A program made the position numbers and the translations under genes. The notes under the pieces are model-generated. The model was not told the origin of the DNA and did no database searches. It saw nothing but the letters and a program-made list of their open reading frames with translations. From positions 213,837 to 277,836 of the forward strand of contig MSJH02000824.1 in NCBI GenBank assembly GCA_001931875.2: 64,000 nucleotides of DNA. Reading direction: 5' to 3'. Source of the stretch: Byssochlamys sp. IMV 00236 (lineage: Eukaryota > Ascomycota > Eurotiomycetes > Eurotiales > Thermoascaceae). Positions 11,491-23,174 of the stretch are shown piece by piece (the stretch's first letter is position 1; the number at the start of each line of letters is the position of its first letter).

Positions 11491-13718
11491 CTACTTAGCA
11501 CCAGCTTTCTGTTTTCCTCTGGGTCGGCCTTTTGTGCTATTTGTAGCACGGCCTGTGCTTGCTTCTGCTGTAGATTCCTCCTCCGTGGCAGGCTTTGAAC
11601 TTTCTGCGGCGGCAGCAGCGGCTTCTCCTTCAGTAGGGATGCATCCTTGCGTGAAAAAGAGCCGAGCATCTTTCTCGTACGCATTCGCGAAGCTATAGTA
11701 ATTTCCTATGGAGAAGGTGTGTCAGTATTTCTTGTTCTACGTCTGTATTATTCCCATAGAATGGTCGAATTACCTCTTGGAACTTGGAAAACGCATCCTT
11801 TCCCAGCGCTGAACTGAACGCCAGAAATGTCGACTTGTACCCTGCCATGGCAAACATAGAATACCATATGCATTCTCTTCGAGTTCTTCGGCTTTTTGAC
11901 ACCACCAGGCGGCAATTCAACAATACCAGAGCCCAAGAATGGAGAGCTGAGCAACTTGGCGAAGCGGAACGTCGAGTCTTTCACTTCACGCGTCTCTATC
12001 CCTGCAGGGCCATATGCTATATCTGTGTTAAAGTTAGTATATCTGCGGCATGGACAGCTAGAAAATTTCACTACATACCAAGCACGTCATCGTCTTCCGT
12101 TGTAGTTTGAGTTTCTGGGTCCCATTTCCTAACATATCCATGAAGGATACCTTCCTTCTCCCAAGGATCAGAGTTGTCCTGGGTCTCGTCCTCTGATTCA
12201 TCGTCCGGATTCCTCTTAGACTTCGACTTTGATTTCTTAGACGATTTTCGCTTCGAACCTGCCCTCTTTTCAGGCTCGACGTCTTCCGTCCGAATAATTT
12301 CCTTGATAGTAGTCAATGGGAACCGTTCGCCGACTTGCGCTTCTTCATCACCATAGACACATCTCTCATTGCGCCAATATGCCAGCGGCCGTACTGATAC
12401 TCGTCCGGACCGAGTATGCGTGGCTACCTGGTCAGGATTTTCACGCTTTAATATATATAGGCTGCGACCTTTCAGAGGACCTGTACGGTTGGCATAGTTC
12501 TCAACGACCTTGTCCAGTTCTGCGTTCCCTGTAGCTTTCGGACCTTGGTTCTTTGGTCCTGTGGTCTTCGATTTCTTTGCCGGCCTTTGTTCAGTGGGTT
12601 CCTCCTCTTCATCGCGCTGGGTCTTTGACGGCCTTCCCGCCTGCTTGCGTTTGGATGTTCCATTAGCCTGAGTAGTATTCGCTTTTGACCCACGTTGCGA
12701 TACTTGGTCCTTGGCGCTAGCTTTCCTTTGAACAGTAGGTTCTTTACTGGCCTTTCTCGGCTCCGGTACTGGTGATTCCGCTTCTGAAATATCTTCGTTC
12801 TGCTCGACATCGGATGCCACACCCTCTTGGAGATTTTCTTCGGCGCCCAGCGGCTCGTCATTTTCGTCGCCGCCGGAACTGTTGATGATGTCTTGGACTT
12901 CTGACATATCTCCCAGATTCTCGTCGCCGCTGAGTAGACCGTTTCCATCTCCATCAGAGAAATCTGCGGTGGTGTCATGGTCAAAAGCAATCTCTTTTCC
13001 CTTGCCCTTGCCGTTCACTCCATTAACGCGCGATGCGGGCGCTGCATTCGGTCGTCGTTGGCTGAGAGGTGATCTAATGTGTCTTCCAGCCTCGGAAGTC
13101 CTGTTATTTAGCTGACGACCGGTGGATGGGCTGGAAGATGGTTGGTCGCTGCGCGGCACCGGCGATGAACGCAATGCAGGAGTCCGCCGTGGAGAGCCCG
13201 TCAGGCCTGTCTTCATAGGCGATCGAGCAACGGGGGGAGGGAAATAAGAATTGCGTCCACTTGCACCGGCAAGGAAATCACCCGGGCCAGGAGCACTACC
13301 TGTATAATGCATTAGCTATCAATGCGTAAAAAAATTCGAGCTCTGACCATCTAGGGAGTATTAGGGGAACAACAACGGTGTTTTGACGACTTACCATCGT
13401 CGATGGACATACCATCTGAATTGCTATCTGATTCATTATCATGCGCGAAACCATTCAATCCCGTAGGCGACTTCTCCGGCGACGAGAACATGCCGTCGAT
13501 CTCTTCCATTCCATGTTCATCTCGCTTTCCTTCCTTCAGAGTAATCCCGGTCCGTCTGTGATTATTCGCCGTCTGATTAGCTTCCCATTCTAGTTTTCGC
13601 GACCTTGTTCATCTCGATCTATCCCTTATAGCGAAAATAAACAAGATACTCACCTTCCTGCCTTCCCCACATTGGAATAGTCATAGTCGCGAGCTCTTAC
13701 AGGTGCTCGGGGAGCCAT
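11491..13718 (-). CDS. mif2: CENP-C/Mif2 inner kinetochore protein
   Basis: Five exons in coding order 13718-13654, 13555-13395, 13299-12079, 12016-11774 and 11705-11491, 634 aa. The N-terminus carries the conserved RTGITLKEG and EIDGMFSSPEKSP segments of fungal Mif2. A long disordered Lys/Glu-rich middle follows. The CENP-C signature lies at about 372-384 (R-x-G-R-V-S-V-R-P-L-A-Y-W), which in the family contacts the CENP-A nucleosome. The cupin dimerisation fold is at about 484-590 and is built from exons 4 and 5. The Ala/Lys-rich tail may be variable. The protein is the platform for kinetochore assembly at centromeres. It is divergent from the RNase H2 gene by 375 bp. Confidence 0.95.
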
Positions 13719-14093
13719 AGTTGCGGAGGGTCCGCAGTGGCCGGTCTGGCGCGGAAAAGACAGCGATCAAGACCAGTCGATTTCAGCTCCAAACGAAGAG
13801 CGCTTTTGCGAACGTCTAGTCTCTCAGAACAACGCGCCTTCGCGATAGATCGTAGGGGCAGTTCGTCGCGGATATGGTGGAGGGGAAGTTCAACCAGAGC
13901 AATGAGCATCTCTCCAGTCTCGCCAACACGCGCCGCACGCGCTAGACCCGAACAGGGCCGACGCGTCTCTCCCACCGCCCGGCATGAGAGATCGAGACTT
14001 GCAGTTTGCAGCAATCATTCAGATTGCAATTCTTGATTTGGAGTCTCATAGGAGATTGTCGCATTTGACAGACAGAAAAAAGAATAAGAAAAA
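13719..14093. promoter_or_regulatory. bidirectional promoter, mif2 / RNase H2A
   Basis: 375 bp shared by two divergent genes, both acting in chromosome maintenance. No clear TATA element was seen. Confidence 0.6.
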
Positions 14094-15152
14094 ATGAATG
14101 ATCCCATACAGGAACCCGTCGATCTTGCCCAAGAGACACCCCCAACCGACGTCTTCAGACCTCCCTCGATCGACCGAAGCCGACTGCTCTCCGGCGAGTC
14201 ATATGCAAACTATACAGAATGTCCTCCGGCAATTATCCTAGATTCCGCAGTACCGGGCTCAGCGGAGACGTCCGAACCTACTCCATGCGTTCTGGGTGTT
14301 GATGAGGCAGGCCGAGGACCTGTCCTTGGACCCATGGTCTACAGCGCCTTCTATCTTCCCCGCGACCTTCATCACTCGCTGCTAGCCAAAGACCACGCTT
14401 TCAACGACAGTAAAGTCCTCACACCAGGCGTCAGATCGAACCTAATGCGCCTTCTGTGTACACCCGGACACCCGCTTTTCCAGTCCTGCGGCTGGGCTGT
14501 TAAGGTGCTATCCGCACAGGACATCTCTTCAGGCATGATGCGGCCTGGCGCTGGAGTATATAATCTCAACGCACAAGCAATGGACGCCACGATTGAGATT
14601 ATCCGTGGAATTGTGGAGGAACGCAAAGTTGATGTCAAAGAAGTATACATCGACACAATTGGAAATCCAGCGACTTATCAGGCGAAACTGGAGCGGATTT
14701 TCCCGACACTCAAGATCACTGTTGCCAAGAAGGCTGATTCACTATACCCTTGTGTCAGTGCTGCGAGTGTGGTTGCGAAGGTGACAAGAGATGCTGCGTT
14801 GGATTTATGCTATGAAGAGTTGATGGACCTCCGACGGAACGCAGGAGGTGATGCGGACGCACTAGAAACTGCCGCTGAAAGCTGGGGTAGCGGATACCCG
14901 TCAGATTCGAAATGTGTTAACTGGCTGAAAAGAGATATGGATCCTATTTTTGGCTGGGGCACTGAGTGTCGCTTCAGCTGGGGAACGGTAAAGGACTTGC
15001 TTGAGGTAAAAGGACCGACTAGAGTTGACTGGCCCGTCGATGAAGCAGAGGCGCAAATCAGCGAATACTTTCTCAACTCTTCATCTGGACAGAAGGGAAA
15101 GGCGGACGAGCTCTCGAGTTGGTATGGGCAAAAGGCGGGAATGATATTTTGA
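14094..15152 (+). CDS. RNH201: ribonuclease H2 catalytic subunit A
   Basis: Single exon, 352 aa. The catalytic type II RNase H signature is present: GVDEAGRGPVLGPMVYS (Asp-Glu and Gly-Arg-Gly), DSKVLTPGVR, YIDTIGNP and the KKADSLYPCVSAASVVAKVTRD block, followed by GSGYPSD and the conserved FSWGT. RNase H2 cuts RNA:DNA hybrids and removes ribonucleotides embedded in DNA; subunit A works with B and C subunits that are not encoded here. The N-terminal ~65 residues before VLGVDEAG are an extension relative to yeast (307 aa). The start is the first ATG, in an A-rich context. Confidence 0.95.
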   Translation: MNDPIQEPVDLAQETPPTDVFRPPSIDRSRLLSGESYANYTECPPAIILDSAVPGSAETSEPTPCVLGVDEAGRGPVLGPMVYSAFYLPRDLHHSLLAKDHAFNDSKVLTPGVRSNLMRLLCTPGHPLFQSCGWAVKVLSAQDISSGMMRPGAGVYNLNAQAMDATIEIIRGIVEERKVDVKEVYIDTIGNPATYQAKLERIFPTLKITVAKKADSLYPCVSAASVVAKVTRDAALDLCYEELMDLRRNAGGDADALETAAESWGSGYPSDSKCVNWLKRDMDPIFGWGTECRFSWGTVKDLLEVKGPTRVDWPVDEAEAQISEYFLNSSSGQKGKADELSSWYGQKAGMIF

Positions 15153-15407
15153 ATAGTATGATTTAACTACGGTGTTGTATACGGGCTTGTACGATAGGAA
15201 TAATGATACCCATGGCCAAAATGGAAGACATCTTCGATTATCATGACATATATGTGATATTCAATTATCCGTATTAATCTCATCGGGTATCGCCACTGAA
15301 CTCCCTTAGTATACACGCCGTGTGCCTGACATGGTTTCCTGAAGACAAAGGAATGGAGAAGATACCCTGTCGAATGTGCTGAAAAGAAGGAGAACAAAAC
15401 CAATCTG

Positions 15408-16726
15408 CTACAAGGTTGCAGTCGAAAAATAGTAATTATCCCAGAGATACTGGTAGTCTTCGAGAATGCCGCCAACAAGGTCTAGCAAGGGCACACCCTT
15501 CGTCTTTTCGGTCACATTTTTCAGTGACGGCCTGATCGATGTTAGTTCAAATACAAGTCATTCAGGGGAATACAAGTTCACATACTTCGTGAAGGACTCG
15601 TAGAAAGCACCTCTCATCATCCACCAACCCATAGCCCAGCCTCTCTTTTTGAGTTCCTCTCGTTCCAATCCTGTTAATCCCCGCAGACCCCCGGCGATGC
15701 GTTCCCGGAAATCCTTCTTCGCAAGCTGCCGACATCCATATTCCATACCGAATCCAATTAGCCAAGGTCTCCAGCTACGCTTGTCCTGGCCCCATTTGCG
15801 AAGTGCCAGGGCGTAAACGACAGGCCTAAGGATGTACAGGACCTCGGCCAATTGACCCTGGCCGTTGACACGGTGCAGGAGAGATTTAGCTGGCTTAACG
15901 TCGTCTGCCGTAAGAACCTTGGAAATGAGGAAATTCGACACGTCATTCACATCTGGTAGACTAGGAAGTGACAAACGCGTCCGGGGCATCGTCCAACTCA
16001 AATCAGATGATCCTGCACTGGCTGGTGATTGCACATCATTGTACTCGTTATCCTCCCGTTCTTCGTTAGCGGTCATGAGGTCTAGCTCACGTTCCGGTAA
16101 CGGAGGGCTAACTAGGGGTCTCGAGTTGGTCAATCGAAGCAAGAACAGGCGACATATTGCTTTGATCGTTTCAATGAATACGACAACGTGCCATCGAACC
16201 TTCTCCCCACGGCGGCGCGCAATCATCTCCCAGAGCAATTCGGTGTACTGAATCATCTGGAGTGTGAGCGCCGCCTTGCGATACAAGGGCGACTGCGACG
16301 TCCAGTACTTCGTGTACCGGGCATGTGGAGTCGGAGGTGGACGAGCGGCGGTTGGAGGAAGCCGGGCGATAACCCGAGAAACAAGGGAATCATGATATAA
16401 AGAGAGCAGTTGTACGCCAGAGTGTACTATAGAGGCCGTCAGAACCGTGTGCATACTAGATGCTTGATAGAAGTGAGGGACCTACCAGATTCCGAGAGTA
16501 CCTCGGATTCCCGATATCGACCTAGTAATAGTTTCTCAGTAACTGTATAGATCAAACGGGCGCATCTGTATGTCTAACCAGGTATTATATATGTCAGCGA
16601 TCTGAGCGCAGACTCTATCTGCCCGACAGAACTGGCATTTTTAGTGATAAAATCCTCATAAAGCGACAGCAGTTTAGAAGGCTCAGATAACGTCTTCGCG
16701 ACGTAGCGGGTGCGTTTGGATTCCAT
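15408..16726 (-). CDS. PEX16: peroxisomal membrane biogenesis protein Pex16
   Basis: Four exons in coding order 16726-16579, 16521-16486 (36 nt), 16426-15586 and 15531-15408, 382 aa. It starts MESKRTRYV, with the family sequence ALRSLTYIIPG at the first junction and VHSGVQLLSLYHDSL after the second. The middle has the WTSQSPLYRKAALTL and IQYTELLWEM helices, and the C-terminal part contains LRPVVYALALRKWG and WALGF-type helices. Pex16 recruits Pex3 and other membrane proteins to new peroxisomes. The small second exon (RYRESEVLSES) is needed to keep frame. The gene converges on RNase H2A, with 255 bp between stops. Confidence 0.93.
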
Positions 16727-17572
16727 CTTGACTCGATATGGGGGCCCAGCGTCAAGCGGACTTCACAGACAGTCCCCCCTTGAGCCTATCAACACAATAA
16801 AGCGGATAGAAGTTATAAGTGTCGTGATATAAGGGGAACCCTGTTTGAAGAGGAGATGATGCCAGGGCGGACGATGACGGTTAGCTGCGATGGGGCACGT
16901 GTCCCGCGTTCGCCAAGCCTTCGCTGCCGAGGCAGGACCAACTTAAGTAGAGTAACTAAATATTAAGGCAGTTCTCGTATCCATTAACTGGCCTTTGATG
17001 ACATCTGTAGCAAAGGTCGCGATAGAGTTCAGATCTTGAGATTCGGCTTACGTGCGATGCTTGATGTTTATAGCTGCTTAAGCAAGCTTGCTAACTACTG
17101 TATAACACGACTTCGCGTTCAGCATTCCTTGCATTATATCATATCCCTAGCTAACTAAGTAATGCAGAATGATACGCCAAAAAAGCGCCTAGTCTACGAC
17201 CATACTCGTATCCTCTTCGTAACATGTAACTATATGACGGAGAATGGATTGGGATTATGTGCACACTGCAGAATGCAGAGCTCACCAGCTTCAGAACTAA
17301 CGGTTAAGCCAACTTTGAAATTGAAAAGAGCATCTCAACTTCGCCCTTCGTCTACCATTCCCACAGCAAATGATGCTAGGCAACATAGAGACGGACAGTG
17401 GGGTATGTACTGCAAGATGTCGATGTTCATACATGAATATTCTTGCTCAAAATGAGGACGCCAACAAGACATGCATATCCCCAGCTGCAAAATTCAAATG
17501 CATCTTTCATATGCATCAAACAAGAAATTTCGGGATGGGAGATACAGAGTACACACTTTATCGGTACTTGTT
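16727..17572. other. intergenic region between PEX16 promoter and sae2 3' end
   Basis: 846 bp. The PEX16-proximal 250 bp is GC-richer, probably promoter; the remainder is AT-rich. A 97-codon + strand open frame at 17162-17455 has no recognisable similarity and is not called. Confidence 0.5.
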
Positions 17573-19597
17573 CTAAGGCTCGTCGGCGAACTTCCATAGT
17601 CCTCCGGGACGCATAGCCTCTCTGTATCGTTCCATCACCTTCTCGCGCTCCAACTTCCTGGCATCTTCCTGATCCCGTTCCAATTCCTGGGTGCTAGGCA
17701 TGTCTGTACGCCAGAATCCAGGAGGCGACCGTGGTCGTTCGTGTGCGTATCTATGTTTTCCATATTGATTCGCTAACAGTCTCGCTTTCGCCTCGATCAG
17801 AAGATCGTGCTTCTCCTGCTCGCCCATTGTTTCCAGCTTGTGCTTCTGATCGCCCATATAATCTTCCAGAATTTGACTATCTTCATCGCCTGCACTCGTA
17901 AGACCTCCCGCCCGTGCCATGGCACGAAACTTATCACCGCAACAGTCCGGACGTGTACATCCGGCAAGGCATTTACGTTGGTCTCGCTTCCGGACAACTT
18001 CGTCGAACGCAAATTCCAGCCCCTGGTTATACTCAGTATTGATCTTGAAACAATCAAGGTTGAGTTTATGGACTGGGCGGCATCTGAAGGGCTCGTCTTC
18101 CGGATCTGGCGGTTCAGGGCTGTGAGCGTCATTATTCAAATATTGTCTCGAAGGAGATCTTTGTCGGTCCGGATGCGATCGCCCCGTCGCACCAGTAGAT
18201 GCCTTTTGTGATCTAGGTGGTAGAAGAGGTGACCTTTTGGGCGACGGCGCTGCAAGTAGATCATCCAAGCGACGTTTTGCGGAGGCAGAGCTCCCAGCTA
18301 AGAGACCTCCCTTAGGGGCAGGAGTGTTAGCCGTCCTATGATTGCGTTCTGCTGCCATGCCGGCATAATTTTCTTCGCCATCTTCTGCCACGCTAGGTAT
18401 CGCGTGTACACCTCTCACGCCTGTCTTCCTGCGCTTGGAATCCGGCCCAGGTCCGGGCTGGCGAGTCACTGCTCTATTAGTATCTATCGGCTGAAGGGGC
18501 GTTTGCCGCCCTGTTGTTTGCTGCGCATAAAACTCCCCCGAATCACGGCCAAAAGTAAATCTCCGAGGTTCAGATTCATGGAATACCCTCAATGTCGAAG
18601 TCCCATGAGATCCGTTGTCCCAGTGTACATGTTTCCTTGGAGTCTCGACTGTCTTTCCAATGTCCTCCAAGTCTTGCGTCCCAGGTGGGCCTGACTCAAG
18701 GCCGTTCAATAAGCTATCCAGTTCACTGGAGGTGCTTTTCTCGGCTTTTATAACAGCGGGTCTTTCGTAGGTCCCCGTTGCCATAGTCTCTCTGCTGTAT
18801 AGCGGTGGCAAAACAGGCTCCGCGGTGACATTCGGTTCGACTGGTGTTACAATCATTGCAGCAGGTGGATTACCGTCACTCTCGTCGCGCTGCCTTTGTT
18901 CCTCAATTCCTGAGCTCTGTGATGCAGTTGGCGTAGAGTCGGATGACTGAAGAAGCGATAGGTCGACTTGGTCTCCATCGCGCTTATCGAACGGTTGTGG
19001 TAAACGGCGTGAAGATGATCGGCCCCGGCAGTTACGCTCTCCAGTTTGTTCAAATCGTCTGAACGTGACATTGACCCCCTGGACAGGGACTGTGAACTCC
19101 TCCCGATTGAAATACCCCTGCCAGTGAGACAGTGTTTTCTTTGCCTGTTTGACCTTCCGCCTGAGCGTATCAGACGCCGTCGCAAGTTCTTGTACCTGGG
19201 TATAGAGGGACCTGTACTTGGACTCAAGACTGCGATGTGCTTCAAGTAGTTGAGCGTTACCGGCGTTTATTCTACCACCACTTATGGTAGTCAAGACTTT
19301 CTCTGGATCATATGCTCTTTGAATATCGTTGAATATCGCAGCGGAAGAGCTCTGTTTATCGGCATCAGTCTGGTCGGCCCGGAACTTCTTTTGAAACGAC
19401 TTGTTCTCGTGCCGGAGTTCTTCAGCCCGCTTCACAGCCTTCACGCGAGCTTCTTCCGCAGTCCTTGCTTTCTCTTCTGCTTGATGGATTCTTGCATCTC
19501 GAGCAGCAAGCTCGGCATTCAGTTCATTGTACGCGCGATTGAAGGCCTGGTCAAGTTGGTCGCCTAGAGATATTTGGAGGTTCCTGATAACTTCCAT
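17573..19597 (-). CDS. Sae2/Ctp1/CtIP-type DNA end-resection factor
   Basis: Single exon, 674 aa, starting at the ATG of MEVIRNLQISLG (the frame is open a few codons upstream but without ATG). Residues ~10-70 and 100-150 are predicted coiled coil, as in the oligomerising N-terminus of CtIP/Ctp1. The centre is disordered and contains several SP/TP and SQ sites. The last ~140 residues are the conserved family domain: a Cys-rich CxxxC...CC cluster (CLAGCTRPDCCG), then YGKHRYAHERPRSPPGFW with the RHR-like DNA-binding motif, followed by a charged helix. The family activates Mre11 nuclease to start resection of double-strand breaks and is CDK-regulated. Confidence 0.9.
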   Translation of the reverse strand: MEVIRNLQISLGDQLDQAFNRAYNELNAELAARDARIHQAEEKARTAEEARVKAVKRAEELRHENKSFQKKFRADQTDADKQSSSAAIFNDIQRAYDPEKVLTTISGGRINAGNAQLLEAHRSLESKYRSLYTQVQELATASDTLRRKVKQAKKTLSHWQGYFNREEFTVPVQGVNVTFRRFEQTGERNCRGRSSSRRLPQPFDKRDGDQVDLSLLQSSDSTPTASQSSGIEEQRQRDESDGNPPAAMIVTPVEPNVTAEPVLPPLYSRETMATGTYERPAVIKAEKSTSSELDSLLNGLESGPPGTQDLEDIGKTVETPRKHVHWDNGSHGTSTLRVFHESEPRRFTFGRDSGEFYAQQTTGRQTPLQPIDTNRAVTRQPGPGPDSKRRKTGVRGVHAIPSVAEDGEENYAGMAAERNHRTANTPAPKGGLLAGSSASAKRRLDDLLAAPSPKRSPLLPPRSQKASTGATGRSHPDRQRSPSRQYLNNDAHSPEPPDPEDEPFRCRPVHKLNLDCFKINTEYNQGLEFAFDEVVRKRDQRKCLAGCTRPDCCGDKFRAMARAGGLTSAGDEDSQILEDYMGDQKHKLETMGEQEKHDLLIEAKARLLANQYGKHRYAHERPRSPPGFWRTDMPSTQELERDQEDARKLEREKVMERYREAMRPGGLWKFADEP

Positions 19598-20149
19598 GAG
19601 CGCCAATTCTGGAAACGAGTTCCACGTATAAGATAAGAGTGGTTGCGCTTTGTTTGGGATCAGCTATGCATAGAAGTCGGATAGCTTCTACGTACAAATA
19701 ATTGCCTTAAGACGCGTCGACGCGATACCTATGGAGAACCACTCTAACGGAATTAGGAAACATACGATGTTCCCCCACCATATGATTCCCCGGCCTGCGA
19801 GTAGGGTCTAGACCTTGGATGTGTTAATATCTAGTCCATTACCATTTAGCATCATTTCCTAGGGTATCATCATTGCACTACCAAGTCTATTTTATCTTAT
19901 TCTAGATGGGATCTTGGGGAAACCGTCATTGGGTCGATTTGAGTGAGCTCCTTAGGTAAGCGACTTGACGTCTTCCCGTCTACTGCGATAATTCGACGGC
20001 GGCGAACTGATAGTTAACCAAGTCAGTTAACTAATCTATCCATGTAGGGTGTCTGGCAGTGTTTCGCAGGCCGCCGTTTTACGGTCTGGGATATAGCTTT
20101 TCCTTCTTTTTCTAGTATCCACTATTCTACAACAGCTTGGATCTGCGAA
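19598..20149. promoter_or_regulatory. bidirectional promoter, sae2-like / F-box gene
   Basis: 552 bp between divergent starts. No TATA element or repeats were identified. Confidence 0.5.
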
Positions 20150-21901
20150 ATGTCCAAGCGATCTCGAGATAACGAACGTACTCCGTCTCCTGCACCGAAA
20201 CGTCTCCGCGCCACTGCGGATCGAATAGACCGCCTTTCATCCTTGAGTGATGAGCTACTTATTCAGATTCTCTCATTTCTCCCGATACCGTCCCTCATAA
20301 CATGCCAAAGGTATTGTTCGCTCTCTCCCTGGTTTCTTGGTGGTGATGTTGTTCTTTGCTAACTCTGGGATAGGCTATCCCGCCGGTTTCATTCCCTCGC
20401 CGGGGACTCCGAACTATGGAAAAGACTATACTACTCGCGATGGGTGTGGCCCCGCGCCCGTCGGTTGGCGAATTCCAAGCACTCGATATCATCCCAGAAA
20501 GCACTTGATTACTCTCCAAGGGTGTCGAAATGGCTAGGTCATGGCCATCTCATGGAGGAAGGCAGGGCGACAAATTGGAAAAGACAGTACCGACTCAGGC
20601 ATAACTGGTCCAAGGGTAGCTGCCGGGTCAGCGAAGTCGAGGTCGCCCAACCGCCCGTCCCGCAGATATTGGTGAAACTCTATGCAGGCATGGTGTTCAC
20701 TGCGGATAGTGATTGTGGGCTAAGAGTGTGGTCTACAAGATGTCCCAGTCGCTGCTTGGCAAGTTTTCCATTTCAAGACGTCGCAGGGAGGGTATCTGCT
20801 GCTCCTACAGCTCTTGCTGCAGCCAAGGGTTCGTCTCAAAACAGCATCGAAGTCACTGTTGGATTCGAAGATGGCCGTTTTATGGTTTATGAGTTGCAGA
20901 CGCCTACCTTGCGCTTGGTTCTACGACTCTGCCATGCAGCATCATCTGGGGGTGCAGTGACCGCGGTCGCATCGTCGTCACCTTATGTTCTTATGATATC
21001 CCAGCATAAGGTGCTGTCCTTGTACGAACTCCACTGGAGGAAGATCGATACAAGCACTGACGCAACACTGGAAGCTCCGCGGCGGGTGGCTTCTCTTACT
21101 GCTAACAACATCTTCGCGCCAATATCATTGTCCATACGGAATTCAGCCTCGGAAATCGTGGCATCGATAGCATACAGCTTCTATCGCGTGGGCTGTGGTT
21201 GGTCCCTTGGCATCCAGGAGCTGCGTCTTAGTAGCGACGGTGAACACCTCGGTTCTCGACTCGCCACTACGGTAGATTCCCAGTACGGTACAGATCTGGT
21301 CAGACTTCCCATAGAACCTGGGACAGGACGACGACGTGGACCAGTGGCGCGCCAATTTCCTGCAATACCCGCTGAGCCTTCTATACTGCACAACGAACCC
21401 CCTACCTCACTCTCTTATTCACACCCTTACCTTCTGAGTTCGCACGCGGACAACACGCTGACCATGTATCTCGTCGTGTCGACATCTAACGCCTTATCCA
21501 TAAAGGGAGGGCGGCGACTTTGGGGCCACACATCCTCAGTCTCGGGTGTACAAGTCAGTGAACGCGGTAAAGCCGTCTCGGTCGGCGCGCGAGGCCATGA
21601 CATACGAATTTGGGAACTCGAGGCGGTGGCGTCCTCCCCGTTCTCGTCACAAAGATCATTACAGGGAGATAGCAGTGTCCAGGTCAGTCCCGAAAATAAA
21701 CACCGCAGAAAATCCGTGGAGTTTGGCATAGCGCCAGTCTCCCTGGACGCCAGTTGCGGAGAGCTGCGATCGGTGTTTGAAGACCTCTCCGAAGAGTTAT
21801 CGTCGAGAGATAGCTGGATTGGATTTGATGAGGAGCAGGTAATCGTGCTCCGTGAGAGAGGGGTGGGGACCCAGTTGCTTGAGTGCTATGATTTCACATA
21901 G
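20150..21901 (+). CDS. F-box protein with WD40-like C-terminus
   Basis: Two exons, 20150-20310 and 20374-21901 (intron 63 nt), 562 aa. The F-box spans about residues 27-75 (LSSLSDELLIQILSFLPIPSLITCQR, then LSRRFHSLAGDSELWKRLYY) and crosses the junction. A basic linker is followed by weak WD/beta-propeller blades, e.g. KLYAGMVFTADSDCGLRVWST and the clearer blade GHTSSVSGVQVSERG...HDIRIWELE near residue 400. In the family, F-box proteins link substrates to the SCF ubiquitin ligase through Skp1; the substrate here is unknown. The N-terminus (KRSRDN, PAPKRLR) resembles a nuclear localisation signal. Confidence 0.88.
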
Positions 21902-23174
21902 GCTGGGCTCCTGTCTACTCTTTATGTAGATAATAGATATTGTATAGATCGTCCTCCATCGATATCATCAAATCCATCTTGATGTCTGCAAAGATCGCCC
22001 CGTCCTGTTGGCCAGAAATTAGAATCAGATAGCCCTGTCAAAGATCGTCAGAAGAGCATTCTAGCAGTTCCGCGTCGTAGTATGGATGCAGCGCAGCGGC
22101 CCGCACGACAATCGCGCAATAGAAAGGCCTAGGATCAACAGATAAAGACCACTGATCTTCGAGTTCATGCTCAAATTGATAGCAGTCTCGAGTAGTAGTA
22201 AGATCACTGGCTGTCGCCGTTAGACCGAGGGCTAGCAGTGGTCCAGGGCTCGTACCTTGCAGGCCGACGGAGAGTACCTTTGGGAAGGCGAGCACGCGTC
22301 CCGACTGAACGGATATAAGGAAGCTTCTGGTGCGATTTATCTGAGACAGCGTTTCTTGGCCTGAAGTGCTTCGTTTTCACCCTGCCACTTGTATATTCCT
22401 TTCTATACTGTGATCTGCTTTGTCTACCTCCATCTCAGATTTTGTTGAGTCAAGATGGTCGTCACTGCCTCGTCTCCTTTGCTTTCCAGTCTGTCCTGGA
22501 GAAGAACGCCCTCGGGGGGACAGACGGGGTCAGCGAAAGCGATCTTATCGCCGGATTTCTCTCAGCTTAGCCCAGCTCAGTCGTCGAAAGAGTGAAATGC
22601 GAAATGGAGACCTTGTCTAAGCGACTGCTGGCTCTAATTGCATCGCTAATTATGAAATGAACGCTGCGAGAAAGTGCGACTGTCAACGGAGGGAACAGAA
22701 TCCAGCTGCCAGCTGCTCCTGAGAGTCATGGAAGAAACCAGCAGACAGAGACACAGATGGTGGTTGTCTTTTCGACTTCACATCCAGCTCGCTGGAGACG
22801 AAGCAGGATTCAACCGTACTTGCTCTGCTGGCCAACGCCAACAACGCCAGAGGCGAGCGTAGACGAAGGCCTAGAGCGCACGCCGCCAGTGCTGACTCCC
22901 CACTATCAAGCACTACCGAATTCGACGTTGCCTTGAATTCTCTGATTCTTCCGGTCCTTTCCTGTTCTTCCTCATTTCTCACTTTTCTCTCAGATCAGAT
23001 TGTCTGCTATTTTAGAGGCTAGCGACCAAACCACTCTCAGGTACCGCGGCAGACCTCACCCCGCACTATCTCTGCATTTTAATTTTTCTACCACAGATTT
23101 CTGACCGGCTCTCTACAAGCAGTTTCTCAACCCACTTACATCAATCTCCAACGTTTTAATACCGCTCAATCAAA
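21902..23174. other. long intergenic region and 5' leader of the zinc-knuckle gene
   Basis: 1.27 kb. The last ~250 bp, just before 23175, is pyrimidine-rich and looks like promoter/5' UTR. On the minus strand a frame is open from about 22365 to a stop at 22038 with protein-like composition, but it has no ATG and no family was recognised. It is listed only as a possible unrecognised exon. Confidence 0.45.

Noticed and set aside
17162..17455. 97-codon + strand frame between PEX16 and sae2-like gene
   Set aside because: Unremarkable composition, no recognisable motif and no splice or promoter support.
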